Position numbers and translations under genes: made by a program
The notes under the pieces: model-generated
What the model was told of the DNA's origin: nothing
The model's database searches: none
Seen by the model: the letters and a program-made list of their open reading frames with translations, nothing else
NCBI GenBank assembly: GCA_000733415.1
Contig: KL662191.1
Location: 4,126,308 to 4,190,307 of the forward strand
DNA length: 64,000 nucleotides
Direction: 5' to 3'
From: [Leptolyngbya] sp. JSC-1
Lineage (GTDB): Bacteria > Cyanobacteriota > Cyanobacteriia > Elainellales > Elainellaceae
Part shown: one piece after another, positions 8,674 to 17,968 of the stretch
How the letters are laid out: each line of letters opens with the position of its first letter
How positions within the stretch are numbered: the stretch's first letter is position 1

Positions 8674-10068
8674 ATGCAGCTTAGCGATCGCCCTACCGTC
8701 TCTGATTCCCTTGCTGACACGCTGCGTCAACGTCGGCAACGGCTAGCGTTCTCTGGTTCTGCGGTTCTTTGGTCGGGGCGCAGCAGCTCTCGTAATTTTG
8801 CGGCCAACACCTATCCGTTTCGGGCCAGCAGCCATTTCCTCTACTTTGCTGGCCTACCCTTGCTGAATGCGGCAATTCGCCTAGAAGCAGGCCGCTTGGA
8901 GCTGTTTATGGACGATCCGACTCCGACGGATATTCTCTGGCATGGTGACAGTCCACGACGCGATCAGATTGCGGCTGAGATTGGCGCGGATGCCGCTTAT
9001 CCGTTGAGTCGGCTGAAGGCATTCGCAGAAGGGGCCGCCACGCTTCCAGTTATTGATGCAGCTACTCGGCTCCAGCAATCGCAATTGCTCGACCGCATGT
9101 TGACGCCATCCACCATGCTGCAAGGCATTGACCGAGAGTTGGCCGAGGCGATTATCCAACTGCGCCTGAGCCACGATGATTTGGCGATCCGGGAAATCCG
9201 ACGGGCAGCAGCGATCACAGTTGCAGCTCACGAGGCAGGCATGGCGGCTACGCTCCCAGCTAAAACCGAAGCGGAAGTGCGGGCGGCAATGGAGCAGGTA
9301 ATCATGGCACACAACACGACCTGCGCCTACACCAGCATTGTCACAGTTCATGGCGAGGTGCTGCACAACGAGCACTATCATCATCCGATTCAGGCGGGCG
9401 ATTTGCTGTTGGCCGATTTGGGCGCAGAAGCTCCGTCAGGCTGGGCCTCCGACGTGACGCGAACTTGGCCGGTATCAGGACGCTTTTCTTCGACGCAACG
9501 CGACATCTACGACGTTGTGTTGGCTGCTCATGATCAATGCATTCAGGCAGCGCGTCCAGGGGTGGAGTACCGCGATTTGCATTTGCTGGCAGCGTCAATC
9601 ATTGCGGCAGGACTGGTAGATTTGGGCATTCTGCGCGGCTCGGTTGCAGCGTTGGTAGAAATGGATGCACATGCGCTGTTCTTTCCCCACGGGGTTGGTC
9701 ACTTGCTGGGGCTGGATGTGCATGACATGGAAGATTTGGGTGATCTGGCAGGCTATGCAGCAGGACGGACTCGCAGCGAGCGGTTTGGGTTGGGCTATTT
9801 GCGATTAGACCGTCCACTTCAGGTAGGTATGGCGGTGACCATCGAGCCAGGATTTTATCAAGTGCCGGCAATTCTCAATGATTCAGAACGACGTGAGGAA
9901 TATAAGGACGTAGTAAATTGGGAACGGTTAGCGCAATTTTCTGATGTACGCGGGATTCGAATCGAAGATGACGTATTCATTACCGAAGTCGGAAGTGAAG
10001 TACTGACAACCGCACTACCGACTGAGGCAACAAAGATTGAACAGCTTGTTCAGAATGCTTCAACCTAA
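8674..10068 (+). CDS. pepP: Aminopeptidase P family (Xaa-Pro aminopeptidase)
   Basis: A 464-residue pita-bread-fold metallopeptidase expected to remove an N-terminal residue that precedes proline. The N-terminal aminopeptidase-P domain (FRASSHFLYFAGL) is followed by the catalytic domain. The five metal ligands are visible: Asp in LLADLGAE, Asp in WASDVTRTWP, His in FPHGVGHLLGLDVHDM, Glu in TIEPGFYQ and Glu in GIRIEDDVFI. The start ATG is at 8674. The gene ends inside the first unit of a 15-bp tandem repeat (10061-10105) that bridges to the convergent neighbour. Confidence 0.92.
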   Translation: MQLSDRPTVSDSLADTLRQRRQRLAFSGSAVLWSGRSSSRNFAANTYPFRASSHFLYFAGLPLLNAAIRLEAGRLELFMDDPTPTDILWHGDSPRRDQIAAEIGADAAYPLSRLKAFAEGAATLPVIDAATRLQQSQLLDRMLTPSTMLQGIDRELAEAIIQLRLSHDDLAIREIRRAAAITVAAHEAGMAATLPAKTEAEVRAAMEQVIMAHNTTCAYTSIVTVHGEVLHNEHYHHPIQAGDLLLADLGAEAPSGWASDVTRTWPVSGRFSSTQRDIYDVVLAAHDQCIQAARPGVEYRDLHLLAASIIAAGLVDLGILRGSVAALVEMDAHALFFPHGVGHLLGLDVHDMEDLGDLAGYAAGRTRSERFGLGYLRLDRPLQVGMAVTIEPGFYQVPAILNDSERREEYKDVVNWERLAQFSDVRGIRIEDDVFITEVGSEVLTTALPTEATKIEQLVQNAST

Positions 10069-10105
10069 CCTCACTCAACCTAACCTCACTCAACCTAACC
10101 TCACT
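10061..10105. repeat. 15-bp tandem repeat, 3 perfect units
   Basis: Unit caacctaacctcact at 10061-10075, 10076-10090 and 10091-10105. It overlaps the stop codon region of the pepP-like gene and touches the stop of the convergent gene, so the whole gap between two converging genes is repeat. Confidence 0.95.
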
Positions 10106-11307
10106 CAATCTAAACTGATCTGACTACCCAGCCGGTCCTGCGCCAAAAACATCCGATCATCGGGCAAGTGGGCAACGGGTTCTGTCAAGGTAAAGGTTCC
10201 GGCCTCGATCCACTGCTTTAGCTCCTGCGCTACTAAACGCGACAGATAGACGCTGGCTAGCGGAGCTGTCCGGACAGTTTTACCATCAATAGTAATGCGG
10301 CCCGATTTGAGCTGGGCATAGCTCACCAAACCAAACGTGGGTCGGACTCGACGCGGAATTGAAAAGTCTACAACTGGGGCTACCAGGTCCTGATCTTGAA
10401 CGGCACAGTGGGCCACGACTTCTTCATTCAAGACAGGCAGCGGTACTCCTACACCCAGCATCAGTCCCGGTCCGTAACTTTTGAAGTAGCAACCCCGAAC
10501 CCAACGCGGATTCATTTGTTTAGCATTTCCGATCAACGCTAGGGTAGCGGCTGGTCCCACAGGAGTGCGGTTGGGCAGTCGCTTTTGCAGGGGGAAATGC
10601 TGTGTTCCTTCCCAGGCCACATAGCCAATCCCGCCGCCTAAAAAAATTCGCGTCCCGATGCCAATTAACTGCAAGTCCGGATCGTTCATTAAGGGTGAAA
10701 TGGCACCTGGATTGGAATAAACGGCGTTACCCAAATGGGGTTGGAGCGGACCCAGATAGGTATACAGCGGGCGATCACCGCCGTTGACGCCAACGATAAA
10801 GTTTTGGTACAGATTACGGGGATTGAACAGATAAAACTGGTTGATGCTGTCTTTGGTGATGGTCGTTTCAAAGGAGGCACGAGAATAGCAGTCGGTAACT
10901 TGTCCCAGTGCCCGCAGATGGACTGCTTTGCCTGCGATCAAATCAGCAATCACATGGCCGCCGCCGCGCTCTCGCACTTCTTCGCCGTCGCTAGGTTCAC
11001 CGTGGGGAGTGCTATAGTCGGCAACTTGGGTTGCGCCTAGGTAGAGATCGACTGCGCCAAACCCGGAATAGGCCGGAACGCCATCCAGCCAGCACTGCCG
11101 AATTTTAATTGGCGGGTCGGTATGCCCAATGTTGAGGATGGCCCCAGACGACTCCATCGGCTCAAACGTGCCGGTCGTGATCACATCCACGCGTTTTGCA
11201 GCTTTGGTAACCCCCATGTCCTGAACCTTGGCTTTCAGTTCCTCCACGGTCCAAACCACGGCCTGCTGCCGCTGAATCTTATCGTTGATTTCTGCAATCG
11301 AGGCCAT
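10105..11307 (-). CDS. Homocysteine biosynthesis protein (HcyBio/DUF39 family)
   Basis: A 400-residue protein with the hallmarks of the HcyBio family: RVDVITTGTFEPMESSGAI near the N-terminus, the cysteine segment IRQCWLDGVPAYSGFGAVDL, and RGCYFKSYGPGLMLGVGVP in the C-terminal third. In methanogens members of this family, with a ferredoxin partner, convert aspartate semialdehyde to homocysteine by sulfide incorporation. The cyanobacterial proteins share the sequence, but that reaction is inferred here. The ferredoxin partner gene is not adjacent. ATG start with complement at 11305-11307. The neighbour in the same direction upstream is a tiny membrane protein. Confidence 0.88.
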   Translation of the reverse strand: MASIAEINDKIQRQQAVVWTVEELKAKVQDMGVTKAAKRVDVITTGTFEPMESSGAILNIGHTDPPIKIRQCWLDGVPAYSGFGAVDLYLGATQVADYSTPHGEPSDGEEVRERGGGHVIADLIAGKAVHLRALGQVTDCYSRASFETTITKDSINQFYLFNPRNLYQNFIVGVNGGDRPLYTYLGPLQPHLGNAVYSNPGAISPLMNDPDLQLIGIGTRIFLGGGIGYVAWEGTQHFPLQKRLPNRTPVGPAATLALIGNAKQMNPRWVRGCYFKSYGPGLMLGVGVPLPVLNEEVVAHCAVQDQDLVAPVVDFSIPRRVRPTFGLVSYAQLKSGRITIDGKTVRTAPLASVYLSRLVAQELKQWIEAGTFTLTEPVAHLPDDRMFLAQDRLGSQISLD

Positions 11308-11332
11308 AGAAGGAAGATGCGATCAAAGGCTA

Positions 11333-11542
11333 TCAAAGTTTATCTTTTTCAAACTTCTTTTCAAACTGCCAGCGCCGCCATACCAAAATACCGGCCAAAA
11401 TAATTGTGGGAGATAGGACAAACGCCAGAGCAATTTCTGGTGTAGCCGGAATCTGAAGTAGAGGCACAAGGTATTTGATCGCCACTGCCAAAATTGTTGA
11501 AAGAACCAGCAGTTTAATCACAAAGAGCCACTGACTATCCAT
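11333..11542 (-). CDS. Small membrane protein, two predicted helices
   Basis: From the ATG at 11542 (MDSQWLFVIKLLVLSTILAV) this is 69 residues; an in-frame TTG at 11581 would add 13. Two hydrophobic segments (about residues 5-25 and 38-58) are followed by a basic/acidic tail (WRRWQFEKKFEKDKL), so the C-terminus is probably cytoplasmic. No family is recognised. It lies 26 bp upstream of the HcyBio gene on the same strand and could be co-transcribed with it. Confidence 0.65.
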   Translation of the reverse strand: MDSQWLFVIKLLVLSTILAVAIKYLVPLLQIPATPEIALAFVLSPTIILAGILVWRRWQFEKKFEKDKL

Positions 11543-11646
11543 GAACCTCTCTAAACTCTCTAATTCGACTGGATGGGACAAGCGGTTGGAGTGTTTTTAG
11601 CCTAATGCATTGGGGGGACGGTTGGAGTGTAATCACAAAAAATCAG

Positions 11647-12150
11647 CTACTTGACGCCGATAAAAATACTCACCTGTCCCGGTTCATACACCTCAAAGTC
11701 GGTGGCGAAGGCCCGTTGATAGCAAGAATTAGAGGCAAAGTAGTGCCAGATTTGCTGCCACAGGTGCAGAACTGACGGGACGGGTGAATTGAACCAGCTA
11801 AACACAAGGTAGGAACCAGCCGGAATGGTGATGCCCACCATGTTTTCTAGCGGGTTGTCGATGCTGCTGACCTCGACTGCCACAATCAGAGAATAGGCCA
11901 AATGCTCACTGAAGCGATCGCTGCTGTAGTTGGTGTAAACACCATAAAGCACCTGAGAATTGACGCAATCAGGAATATCGAGCCAGAGTTGCTCGGCGAC
12001 AAAACGATTCCAGAGATGAGGAATGTCTGCCGTAGCGGAATTCATTTCGCGTCGATGGCTGGTGCACACCTCCATGCCCATGACCAGCAGTTCATCTCTC
12101 TGCACGAGGTGTGGCGTGACGATTTTGATCCCCGCATGGCAGCCTTCCAT
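11647..12150 (-). CDS. GyrI-like / AraC effector-binding domain protein
   Basis: A 167-residue stand-alone small-molecule-binding domain of the SOUL/GyrI superfamily, as found at the C-terminus of AraC-type regulators. Recognisable segments are PHLVQRDELLVMGMEV, VLYGVYTNY, the central ETxxG-like IPAGSYLVFS and the C-terminal ATDFEVYEPG-QVSIFIGVK, which fits the usual 'tDfEvY'/'IyIpvk' ending. There is no DNA-binding domain. The ligand is unknown; family members act as inhibitors or xenobiotic binders. ATG start with complement 12148-12150. Confidence 0.85.
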   Translation of the reverse strand: MEGCHAGIKIVTPHLVQRDELLVMGMEVCTSHRREMNSATADIPHLWNRFVAEQLWLDIPDCVNSQVLYGVYTNYSSDRFSEHLAYSLIVAVEVSSIDNPLENMVGITIPAGSYLVFSWFNSPVPSVLHLWQQIWHYFASNSCYQRAFATDFEVYEPGQVSIFIGVK

Positions 12151-12294
12151 AACCTGACCTCACAATTTAATTTGCAGCGATATAATTTTACATAGTACAA
12201 AAGTACCATATAGTCAAGGAGATCAGGCAATTATTCTAAAGATCTTTCAGCAATTCACAACTATTTGAGGCGGTTGGGTTTAATGTAAACAGCT

Positions 12295-12891
12295 CTAGCC
12301 CTCAGCGCACCACGGATAAAAAGGCGTGTCAGTCATTGGGATAAAACTCCCTGGTATTCGTTTAATTTCCTCTAGGTCACCTGCTGCATTTTTTCTAAAG
12401 GAAGCAATCCAAGAACTGGCATGTGCTCTGAGTGGACAAATCAATACGCCGTTGTTCATTAGCTGGTCTACTAATGGGATGGGTATTTCATATTCAACCG
12501 AAGCCCAAGCAATAATCCGAGTATAGGGAGCACCATCCGGTTGGCCTGACCTCCCGTCACCTAACAGTACGCGCACATTTGTGCAACCATCCTGTTGAAG
12601 CAGCAGACTAGCACGCTCAACCATCGCGATATCAATGTCGATGGACGTAACCGATCCGTTCACACCAACGATATTCGAGAGAAGGGCCGTACTATAGCCA
12701 GACCCAGTACCAATCTCAAGAATCTGATCACCTGGACAGGGGCGAAGCATACGCAGCATCTGCTCAATAATTTTTTGGGCAGATGACTGGTGAACCTGCG
12801 AACCATCCTCATAGCGGGTGTAGTAATCAATGTTGACACGGAAAAAACTCTCGGCAATTACATCAACCATAGAGTCATGTTGCTGGCACAC
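12295..12891 (-). CDS. Protein-L-isoaspartate O-methyltransferase-like methyltransferase
   Basis: A 198-residue class I SAM-dependent methyltransferase. It has the PCMT substrate-side start (SQVHQSSAQKIIEQMLRML), motif I ILEIGTGSGYSTALLS, a motif II region SIDIDIAMVERA, and the PCMT-like post-motif VRVLLGDGRSGQPDGAPYTR. PCMT enzymes usually repair isoaspartyl residues. Here the N-terminal part is short and divergent, and the typical C-terminal extension is missing, so a related role, such as RiPP or small-molecule methylation, cannot be excluded. The start is uncertain: GTG at 12891, or ATG at 12870 (MVDVIAESFF). Confidence 0.8.
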   Translation of the reverse strand: MCQQHDSMVDVIAESFFRVNIDYYTRYEDGSQVHQSSAQKIIEQMLRMLRPCPGDQILEIGTGSGYSTALLSNIVGVNGSVTSIDIDIAMVERASLLLQQDGCTNVRVLLGDGRSGQPDGAPYTRIIAWASVEYEIPIPLVDQLMNNGVLICPLRAHASSWIASFRKNAAGDLEEIKRIPGSFIPMTDTPFYPWCAEG

Positions 12892-12914
12892 ATCTTGAAG
12901 CTTCTAGATGACAA

Positions 12915-13298
12915 TCAACCCGACAATGATTGCGCTGCTAATTGAGGTACATCGCTCGGCTCTGGAGCAGTAGTTGTTGATGGTCTTTTACTATACCACC
13001 ATGCTCGCAGCGTTGGCGGTAGCTTGACGGCGTAGAGAGTGACAACAAAAGTATGGCCAGCATATTCCTGCCCAACGACTTCGACACAGTAAGAAGGGCT
13101 GTTTTTCGTGGCCAGATCGGGCACAAACCGTTTACCAATTCTGCGCCAGCTTGGTTCTTTGCCTCGCCATTGCAGGCGGCAGCAGGGCCAGGGCAACTCT
13201 TCTCGGTCGAATAATCGGCAGCAGGGACCAATTACCCGGTAGGTGAAGTGACAACCGGGGCTATAAAAGGTTTGTCCGTGTTGGAGCGGATGCTGCAT
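12915..13298 (-). CDS. Hypothetical protein
   Basis: About 127 residues from the ATG at 13298. No family is recognised. It is rich in Cys, Trp and Arg in the first half (GPCCRLFDREELPWPCCRLQ) and ends in a Pro/Ser/Thr-rich low-complexity tail. The frame is well formed, with hydrophobic-strand patterns such as HTFVVTLYAVKL. It is 24 bp upstream of the PCMT-like gene on the same strand, suggesting co-transcription. Confidence 0.6.
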   Translation of the reverse strand: MQHPLQHGQTFYSPGCHFTYRVIGPCCRLFDREELPWPCCRLQWRGKEPSWRRIGKRFVPDLATKNSPSYCVEVVGQEYAGHTFVVTLYAVKLPPTLRAWWYSKRPSTTTAPEPSDVPQLAAQSLSG

Positions 13299-13392
13299 CA
13301 CTCAAAAGCCTTCAGAGTAAAGAATTGCATTCCAGGATAGCACCGCTTGCCGAGAGAGCAATCTACCCTACCAAACAAGAGCAACAAACAAG

Positions 13393-13429
13393 AGAGCGAC
13401 CGCAACTCCATCTTGAGTCCGATCGCTCT
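13393..13429 (-). terminator. Likely terminator downstream of rpsN
   Basis: An inverted repeat AGAGCGA (13393-13399) / TCGCTCT (13423-13429), with an additional inner ACTC/GAGT pairing, is followed on the minus strand by a T-rich stretch (CTTGTTTGTT). It sits about 110 bp past the rpsN stop. Confidence 0.5.
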
Positions 13430-13536
13430 GTCCTAAAACATTCATTACTAATACTTTTGGATGCTTACAGCAACTTCAGCCAGATTGCGGTAATGCCTGA
13501 CTAGTGTTGGTATATAGCTGTGCTAGCTGGACTGAC

Positions 13537-13839
13537 TCACCAGCTCGATTTCACCACGCCGGGCAGCAAACCTTGGTGGGCCATTTCCCGCAGCACATGG
13601 CGAGATACACCAAAATCGCGGTAGTAGCCTCTGGGACGTCCAGTCATCCAGCAGCGGTTGCGAACTCGGGTCGGAGCGCTATTGCGCGGCAATTGTTGAA
13701 TTTGACGGTGGATCTCTAGTCTTTCCTGTTGGGTCTCAGCGCTGGCAAACTGCTCCAGCAGCATTTCCCGCTTCTGAGCGTACTTGGCCACCAGCTTTTG
13801 GCGCCTTTTCTCCCGCTCAACCATGCTTTTCTTTGCCAT
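13537..13839 (-). CDS. rpsN: 30S ribosomal protein S14 (uS14)
   Basis: The 100-residue sequence starts MAKKSMVEREKRRQKLVAKY and contains the family signature NRCWMTGRPRGYYRDFG followed by LREMAHQGLLPGV. It is the long, zinc-independent (C-minus) form, because no CxxC pairs are present. It binds 16S rRNA in the head of the small subunit. It stands alone, as rpsN often does in cyanobacteria. ATG with complement 13837-13839. Confidence 0.97.
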   Translation of the reverse strand: MAKKSMVEREKRRQKLVAKYAQKREMLLEQFASAETQQERLEIHRQIQQLPRNSAPTRVRNRCWMTGRPRGYYRDFGVSRHVLREMAHQGLLPGVVKSSW

Positions 13840-13922
13840 GAAAGAGTTTTAGCCTATTTAATACAGCGTTTCTAATTGTATCGAACTTCTGGGCTGATTG
13901 CCCAGGTGATACTCAAGAATGC

Positions 13923-15389
13923 TTAGAAAACGGTTTGGGGGCTTTCTGCTACGGCTTCAGAGAATTCCAACGGCAGAAAGACCGAGAAGGTAGTTTGTCC
14001 CGGTTGGCTCTCAACCTCGATGCGTCCAGCATGACGTTCGACAATTTTTTTCACGATGCTCAAACCCAAACCACTACCTTCGCCTTTGGGCTTGGTGGTG
14101 AAAAACGGATCAAAGATTCTAGTCTGTAGTTCGGGTGGAATCCCTTTGCCGGTATCGGTAATGTCTACCCGAATATCGTCCTCGGTCCGAGTAACGGTGA
14201 TGGTTAGAATGCCACGGTAGTCCATACCATAGAGGGCATTGCTGAGCAGATTTGTCCAAACCTGGTTCAGTTCGTCTGGAAAAGCCAAAATTGTCGGAAA
14301 GTCGCCGTAGTTTTTCACTACCTCGACACCGCGCTTGATCTGATTCAGGTGCAGGGTAAGCGCCGTTTCGATGCCTTCCACGACATCGGTTTCGGTTTTT
14401 CTGCCGCTGGCATCCTGGTGAACATAGCGCTTCAAGGCCAATACGGTTCTGGCAGCTCGGTCGGTGGCAGTCAAAATGGTGCGGGTGCTTTTTTGCAGGC
14501 TGGCAAGCTGATACACCGTATCGAGGATTTGGCGGCTATGGGGATGGCGAAGCAGCGCTAGAAAGGGATCGATATTCTCGTAAATCCCGATATCGACTAA
14601 CGTGTCCGCCACCACATCGGCATCGGCGATGGCGCAGGCTTCAAGTTTCTGCATCAGCAGGCGCTTGAACTGACGTTTTTCGCGACTGGATAAGCCGGTC
14701 AGCAGCGGCATAGATTCTAGCGATTGATGCAGCAGGGCGAAAAAGAGCTGCCAATGGGCTGGATCGATGGCTTGCAAAACCCGGGTGAATTGCTCTAAAT
14801 TTTGGGTCAAGACATGATTGACAATCTCTGCCGAAGAGCGAATCGCGCCTAGCGGAGTGTTGATTTCATGAGCAACGTTAGCAACCAGCTGCCCTAAAGC
14901 GGCCATTTTTTCAGCCTGAATCAATTGGCTCTGGGTAGTTTTAAGTTGGTTTAGCGTCCGAATCAAGTCTTCGTTTTTTTGCTGGAGTTTGGTTTGCAGC
15001 GAGCAGATGGTGAGATGGGTTTTGATCCGGGCAATGGCTTCTTCGATTTGGAATGGCTTAGTGATGTAATCCACTCCACCCACGGCAAAGGCTTTTACTT
15101 TATCGAAGACATCGCTCCAGGCGCTGAGAAAAATTACCGGAATATGGCTGGTGCGCTCGTCCGCTTTGAAGCGGCGGCAAACTTCATAGCCATCCATTTC
15201 GGGCATGTTGATGTCCAGCAGGATCAAATCGGGCGGCAGCTTTTGGGCCGCAGATAGCGCTAATCGACCATTGGGCGCAGCTCGGACCTTGTAGCCTTGT
15301 TCGCTTAAAATACCAACCAGCAGCCGGAGGCTATCTGGCGTATCGTCAACGACCAGGATATTCATCTGGGTCTGGGTCTGCTGGTCCAT
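13923..15389 (-). CDS. Response regulator-histidine kinase (REC-HisKA-HATPase)
   Basis: About 488 residues from the ATG at 15389 (a GTG nine bases upstream is the alternative). The N-terminal receiver begins MNILVVDDTPDSLRLL, with the phospho-acceptor in LLDINMPEMDGYEV and Lys in YITKPF. A short coiled coil leads into an H-box (VAHEINTPLGAIRSS). A helical segment of about 130 residues separates it from the HATPase: ELNQVWTNLLSNAL (N box), DTGKGIPPEL (G1), FFTTKPKGEGSGLGLSIVKK (F/G2). The same insert type is seen in the kinase at 36177-38912, so the two are paralogues. It has no transmembrane segment. Input is probably via phosphorylation of the receiver. Confidence 0.93.
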   Translation of the reverse strand: MDQQTQTQMNILVVDDTPDSLRLLVGILSEQGYKVRAAPNGRLALSAAQKLPPDLILLDINMPEMDGYEVCRRFKADERTSHIPVIFLSAWSDVFDKVKAFAVGGVDYITKPFQIEEAIARIKTHLTICSLQTKLQQKNEDLIRTLNQLKTTQSQLIQAEKMAALGQLVANVAHEINTPLGAIRSSAEIVNHVLTQNLEQFTRVLQAIDPAHWQLFFALLHQSLESMPLLTGLSSREKRQFKRLLMQKLEACAIADADVVADTLVDIGIYENIDPFLALLRHPHSRQILDTVYQLASLQKSTRTILTATDRAARTVLALKRYVHQDASGRKTETDVVEGIETALTLHLNQIKRGVEVVKNYGDFPTILAFPDELNQVWTNLLSNALYGMDYRGILTITVTRTEDDIRVDITDTGKGIPPELQTRIFDPFFTTKPKGEGSGLGLSIVKKIVERHAGRIEVESQPGQTTFSVFLPLEFSEAVAESPQTVF

Positions 15390-15554
15390 AGGGAACACTG
15401 TTTCAGCTCATGCCATTCTGAGGTCTGGATTCTAGATTTTAGATCTTGGTAGCAATAAGCGGCTGAACTGCCAAGTACCAATTGTTCCCGATCTGATTGT
15501 TTTGCGCCCAATTGTTGCTTGCTGATATAGGCTCTACTGTCAGGTAGCTATGGA

Positions 15555-15595
15555 GTTCGCCCAGACTTCAGTTCGCCCAGACTTCAGTTCGCCCA
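15555..15595. repeat. 16-bp tandem repeat, 2.6 units
   Basis: Unit gttcgcccagacttca at 15555-15570 and 15571-15586, with a partial third copy to 15595. It lies between two minus-strand kinase genes. Confidence 0.9.
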
Positions 15596-15615
15596 AATCA
15601 ACTAGCAGGATTACT

Positions 15616-17043
15616 TTAGCTGCCGATTGGTATGTTCAAGGGCAGCTTAACTGTAAAGGTTGTTTGGCCGTTTTCGCTAGTAACAGCCATGCTTCCCCGC
15701 AGTTTTTCGACTCGCTTCTTGGCGATGGTTAGCCCCAACCCCGTGCTGCCCTGATGCCAAACGTTGTGATTGGGAATACGGTAGAACTGCTGGAAAATGA
15801 GCGCTTGTTGTTCTGGAGGAATTTCCACACCTGAATTGCTGATGCTGATCCACAGTTCGGACTGAGCCAGAGAGGTTGCCATCGAGGGTAGGGCCATTGC
15901 TCCACCCAAGCGATCAAAGGCTTCCAATTCGGACGCATCAGTCACAGAGGAAGCGGCATCGGGTGGGGTAGATAGGACTTGAACCGTGATCGTGATGGTT
16001 TCTCCGGCAGGGGTGTACTTCCAAGCGTTGGTCAGCAGCTCGGTCAGGGTTCGTTCCAGGTGGAATAGGTCAGTCGTAAGGCTGGGAAGCGCAGGAGGTA
16101 CCTCGATCTGCAAGTGTTGTTGGCGCTCCTGCATGCGTTCGATGAACGGTTCGGCAATATGGGGAATCCAGAGATTGAGGCTGACGGTAGACAAGTTTAA
16201 TGATTCACTACCGCTATCTAGCCGCATCAGGGCCAGCAAATCGTTGAGCAGGTCAGCTTCTTTCTGGCATTCAGTCCGTAGAATTTGCAAGTAACGATCG
16301 CACTGCAGCACGGTGTCGGGAACGCCCAACTGCTGTAAGCGCACTTCTAACATCTGAGTGGCCATACGGATATTAGAGATCGGAGAGCGCAACTCATGGG
16401 AAATCGAATCGAGAAAATTATCTTTGAGCTGGTTTTGGTACTCCAAATCCTCAAGCTGGGACTGCAAGGCTTGATAGAGCTGCACCTGCTGCATAGCAAG
16501 GGCTAAATAGGTTTGACTGAGTGCCTCTTGCGTTTGAGTTTGCTGCCAGAGCTGCTCTTTCGACTGCTGAAGTGCGGCAAGGGATTGCTCTAGTTGCTGG
16601 ACGGTGGCCTGTAGCTGGCTGTTTTGTAACTCCAGTTCGCGAGTGCGATGGTAGTTTTGAATCGCTTCCAACACGGTTGAACGCAGATCGTTGGACTGCC
16701 AGGGTTTGGCAATGTAGCGATAGAGGCTAGCAGAACGAATCGCCGTACCCAGCGTCTCTAAGTCGGCATGCCCTGTGATCATGATGTTGAGGGTTTGGGG
16801 CGAGCGAGTATGGATTTGTTGCAGCAGTTCATCGCCCCGCATTCCAGGCATAATCTGATCAGCAAATACGAGCGCGATTTCGTATTGATCGACTTGCAGT
16901 TCTCCAAACAGCTCTAATGCTTCTTCGCCACTTTCTGCCGTCTCAATTAAGCAAGTGTCACCCAACACCTGTTTCAACTCGATCTTGAGGCTCTCGAGAA
17001 CGGTAGGTTCGTCATCAACGCAAATAATGGCAGGCTTGCTCAT
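15616..17043 (-). CDS. Response regulator-histidine kinase (REC-coiled coil-HisKA-HATPase)
   Basis: A 475-residue soluble kinase. The receiver (SKPAIICVDDEPTVLESL; phospho-acceptor Asp in FADQIMPGMRGDELL; Lys in YIAKPW) belongs to the same subtype as the receivers at 33544-36175. A Gln/Leu-rich coiled coil follows (about residues 130-200). HisKA has the H-box SISHELRSPISNIRMATQML. The HATPase shows LLTNAWKYTPAG, ISNSGVEIPPE and GSTGLGLTIAKK, with the variant NSG in place of DTG in the G1 box. ATG start with complement 17041-17043. It precedes the other REC-kinase in the same orientation with about 220 bp between, so separate promoters are likely. Confidence 0.93.
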   Translation of the reverse strand: MSKPAIICVDDEPTVLESLKIELKQVLGDTCLIETAESGEEALELFGELQVDQYEIALVFADQIMPGMRGDELLQQIHTRSPQTLNIMITGHADLETLGTAIRSASLYRYIAKPWQSNDLRSTVLEAIQNYHRTRELELQNSQLQATVQQLEQSLAALQQSKEQLWQQTQTQEALSQTYLALAMQQVQLYQALQSQLEDLEYQNQLKDNFLDSISHELRSPISNIRMATQMLEVRLQQLGVPDTVLQCDRYLQILRTECQKEADLLNDLLALMRLDSGSESLNLSTVSLNLWIPHIAEPFIERMQERQQHLQIEVPPALPSLTTDLFHLERTLTELLTNAWKYTPAGETITITVQVLSTPPDAASSVTDASELEAFDRLGGAMALPSMATSLAQSELWISISNSGVEIPPEQQALIFQQFYRIPNHNVWHQGSTGLGLTIAKKRVEKLRGSMAVTSENGQTTFTVKLPLNIPIGS

Positions 17044-17066
17044 AGACAGGCAGTCCTGAGTTCAAT

Positions 17067-17789
17067 TCAGGGCGATATGGCTTGGGGAAGAACCGGTAAG
17101 GCTTTGGTTAAATCCGCAGCAGGACATAAATCTGCTAAAACGCAACTGCCACAGGCAGGGTTACGAGCATTGCACACAGCCCGCCCGTGGTAAATTAGTC
17201 GGATTGACCAATTTTCCCAGTCGGGTTGGGGCAGCAGTTTGATCAAATCGCGCTCAATCCGAATCGGATCAGTTTCTTTAGTGAGTCCCAACCGTTGGCT
17301 TAGCCGTTTGACGTGAGTATCCACAGTGACGCCTGCATGAATGCCATAAGCATGGGCCAAAACTACATTCGCAGTCTTGCGAGCCACTCCAGGCAGCTTC
17401 AGCAGCTCGTCCATTGATGGGGGCACCTCTCCACCAAATTCGCTGATAATCATGCGGCAAGCGGCTTGAATATTTTTAGCTTTGTTGCGGTAGAAGCCGG
17501 TAGAGCGCACCAATTGTTCGATCTCACTTAGGTCAGCCCTGGCCAACGCGGGCGCATCGGGAAAGCGGCGAAACAATTCTGGCGTGACTAGATTGACCCG
17601 TTCGTCGGTGCACTGGGCCGAAAGGATTGTTGCCACCAAGAGCTGAACTGGCGTTTCGTAGTTGAGTGTACAGGGGGCTTCTGGATAGAGGCGCTTCAAC
17701 CGAGTCAAGATTTCCGACGCCCTTTGTTTTTTGGTTCCCAGTTTTTTGGTTCCTGGGTTTTTCGCTCCTAATTTGCGTGTAGTAACCAC
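17067..17789 (-). CDS. nth: Endonuclease III
   Basis: A bifunctional base-excision-repair glycosylase/AP lyase for oxidised pyrimidines. The helix-hairpin-helix reads LPGVARKTANVVLAHAYG with the catalytic Lys. The catalytic Asp is in VTVDTHVKRLSQRLG. The four Cys of the [4Fe-4S] loop are complete (CNARNPACGSCVLADLC, spacing 6-2-5). At 240 residues it is about 20 longer than usual because of a basic N-terminal extension with the repeated element GTKK, read from a GTG start at 17789. No other plausible start exists before the core, so the extension is either real or the translation starts at a rarer codon. Confidence 0.95.
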   Translation of the reverse strand: MVTTRKLGAKNPGTKKLGTKKQRASEILTRLKRLYPEAPCTLNYETPVQLLVATILSAQCTDERVNLVTPELFRRFPDAPALARADLSEIEQLVRSTGFYRNKAKNIQAACRMIISEFGGEVPPSMDELLKLPGVARKTANVVLAHAYGIHAGVTVDTHVKRLSQRLGLTKETDPIRIERDLIKLLPQPDWENWSIRLIYHGRAVCNARNPACGSCVLADLCPAADLTKALPVLPQAISP

Positions 17790-17968
17790 TATCGAACAGG
17801 GTGGGAGTGTAGAGGATGGAGAGACAGCAATGCTTTGCCCAGTGTGAAGGTGAGCGGTCTGTTAGGCAGTGATCCCGCTCACACGTTGTTGAGTTTATTC
17901 GATTTTCCAGACTTAAATGGCTAGACCTCAGAGAGGCTAGTGACATTCTCAGGATTCACTAAAACAAC

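Noticed and set aside
8682..11925. HIP1 octamers (gcgatcgc) as a genome-wide marker
   Set aside because: I noticed only a couple (near 8684 and 11915) and did not count systematically, so no claim about HIP1 enrichment is made.
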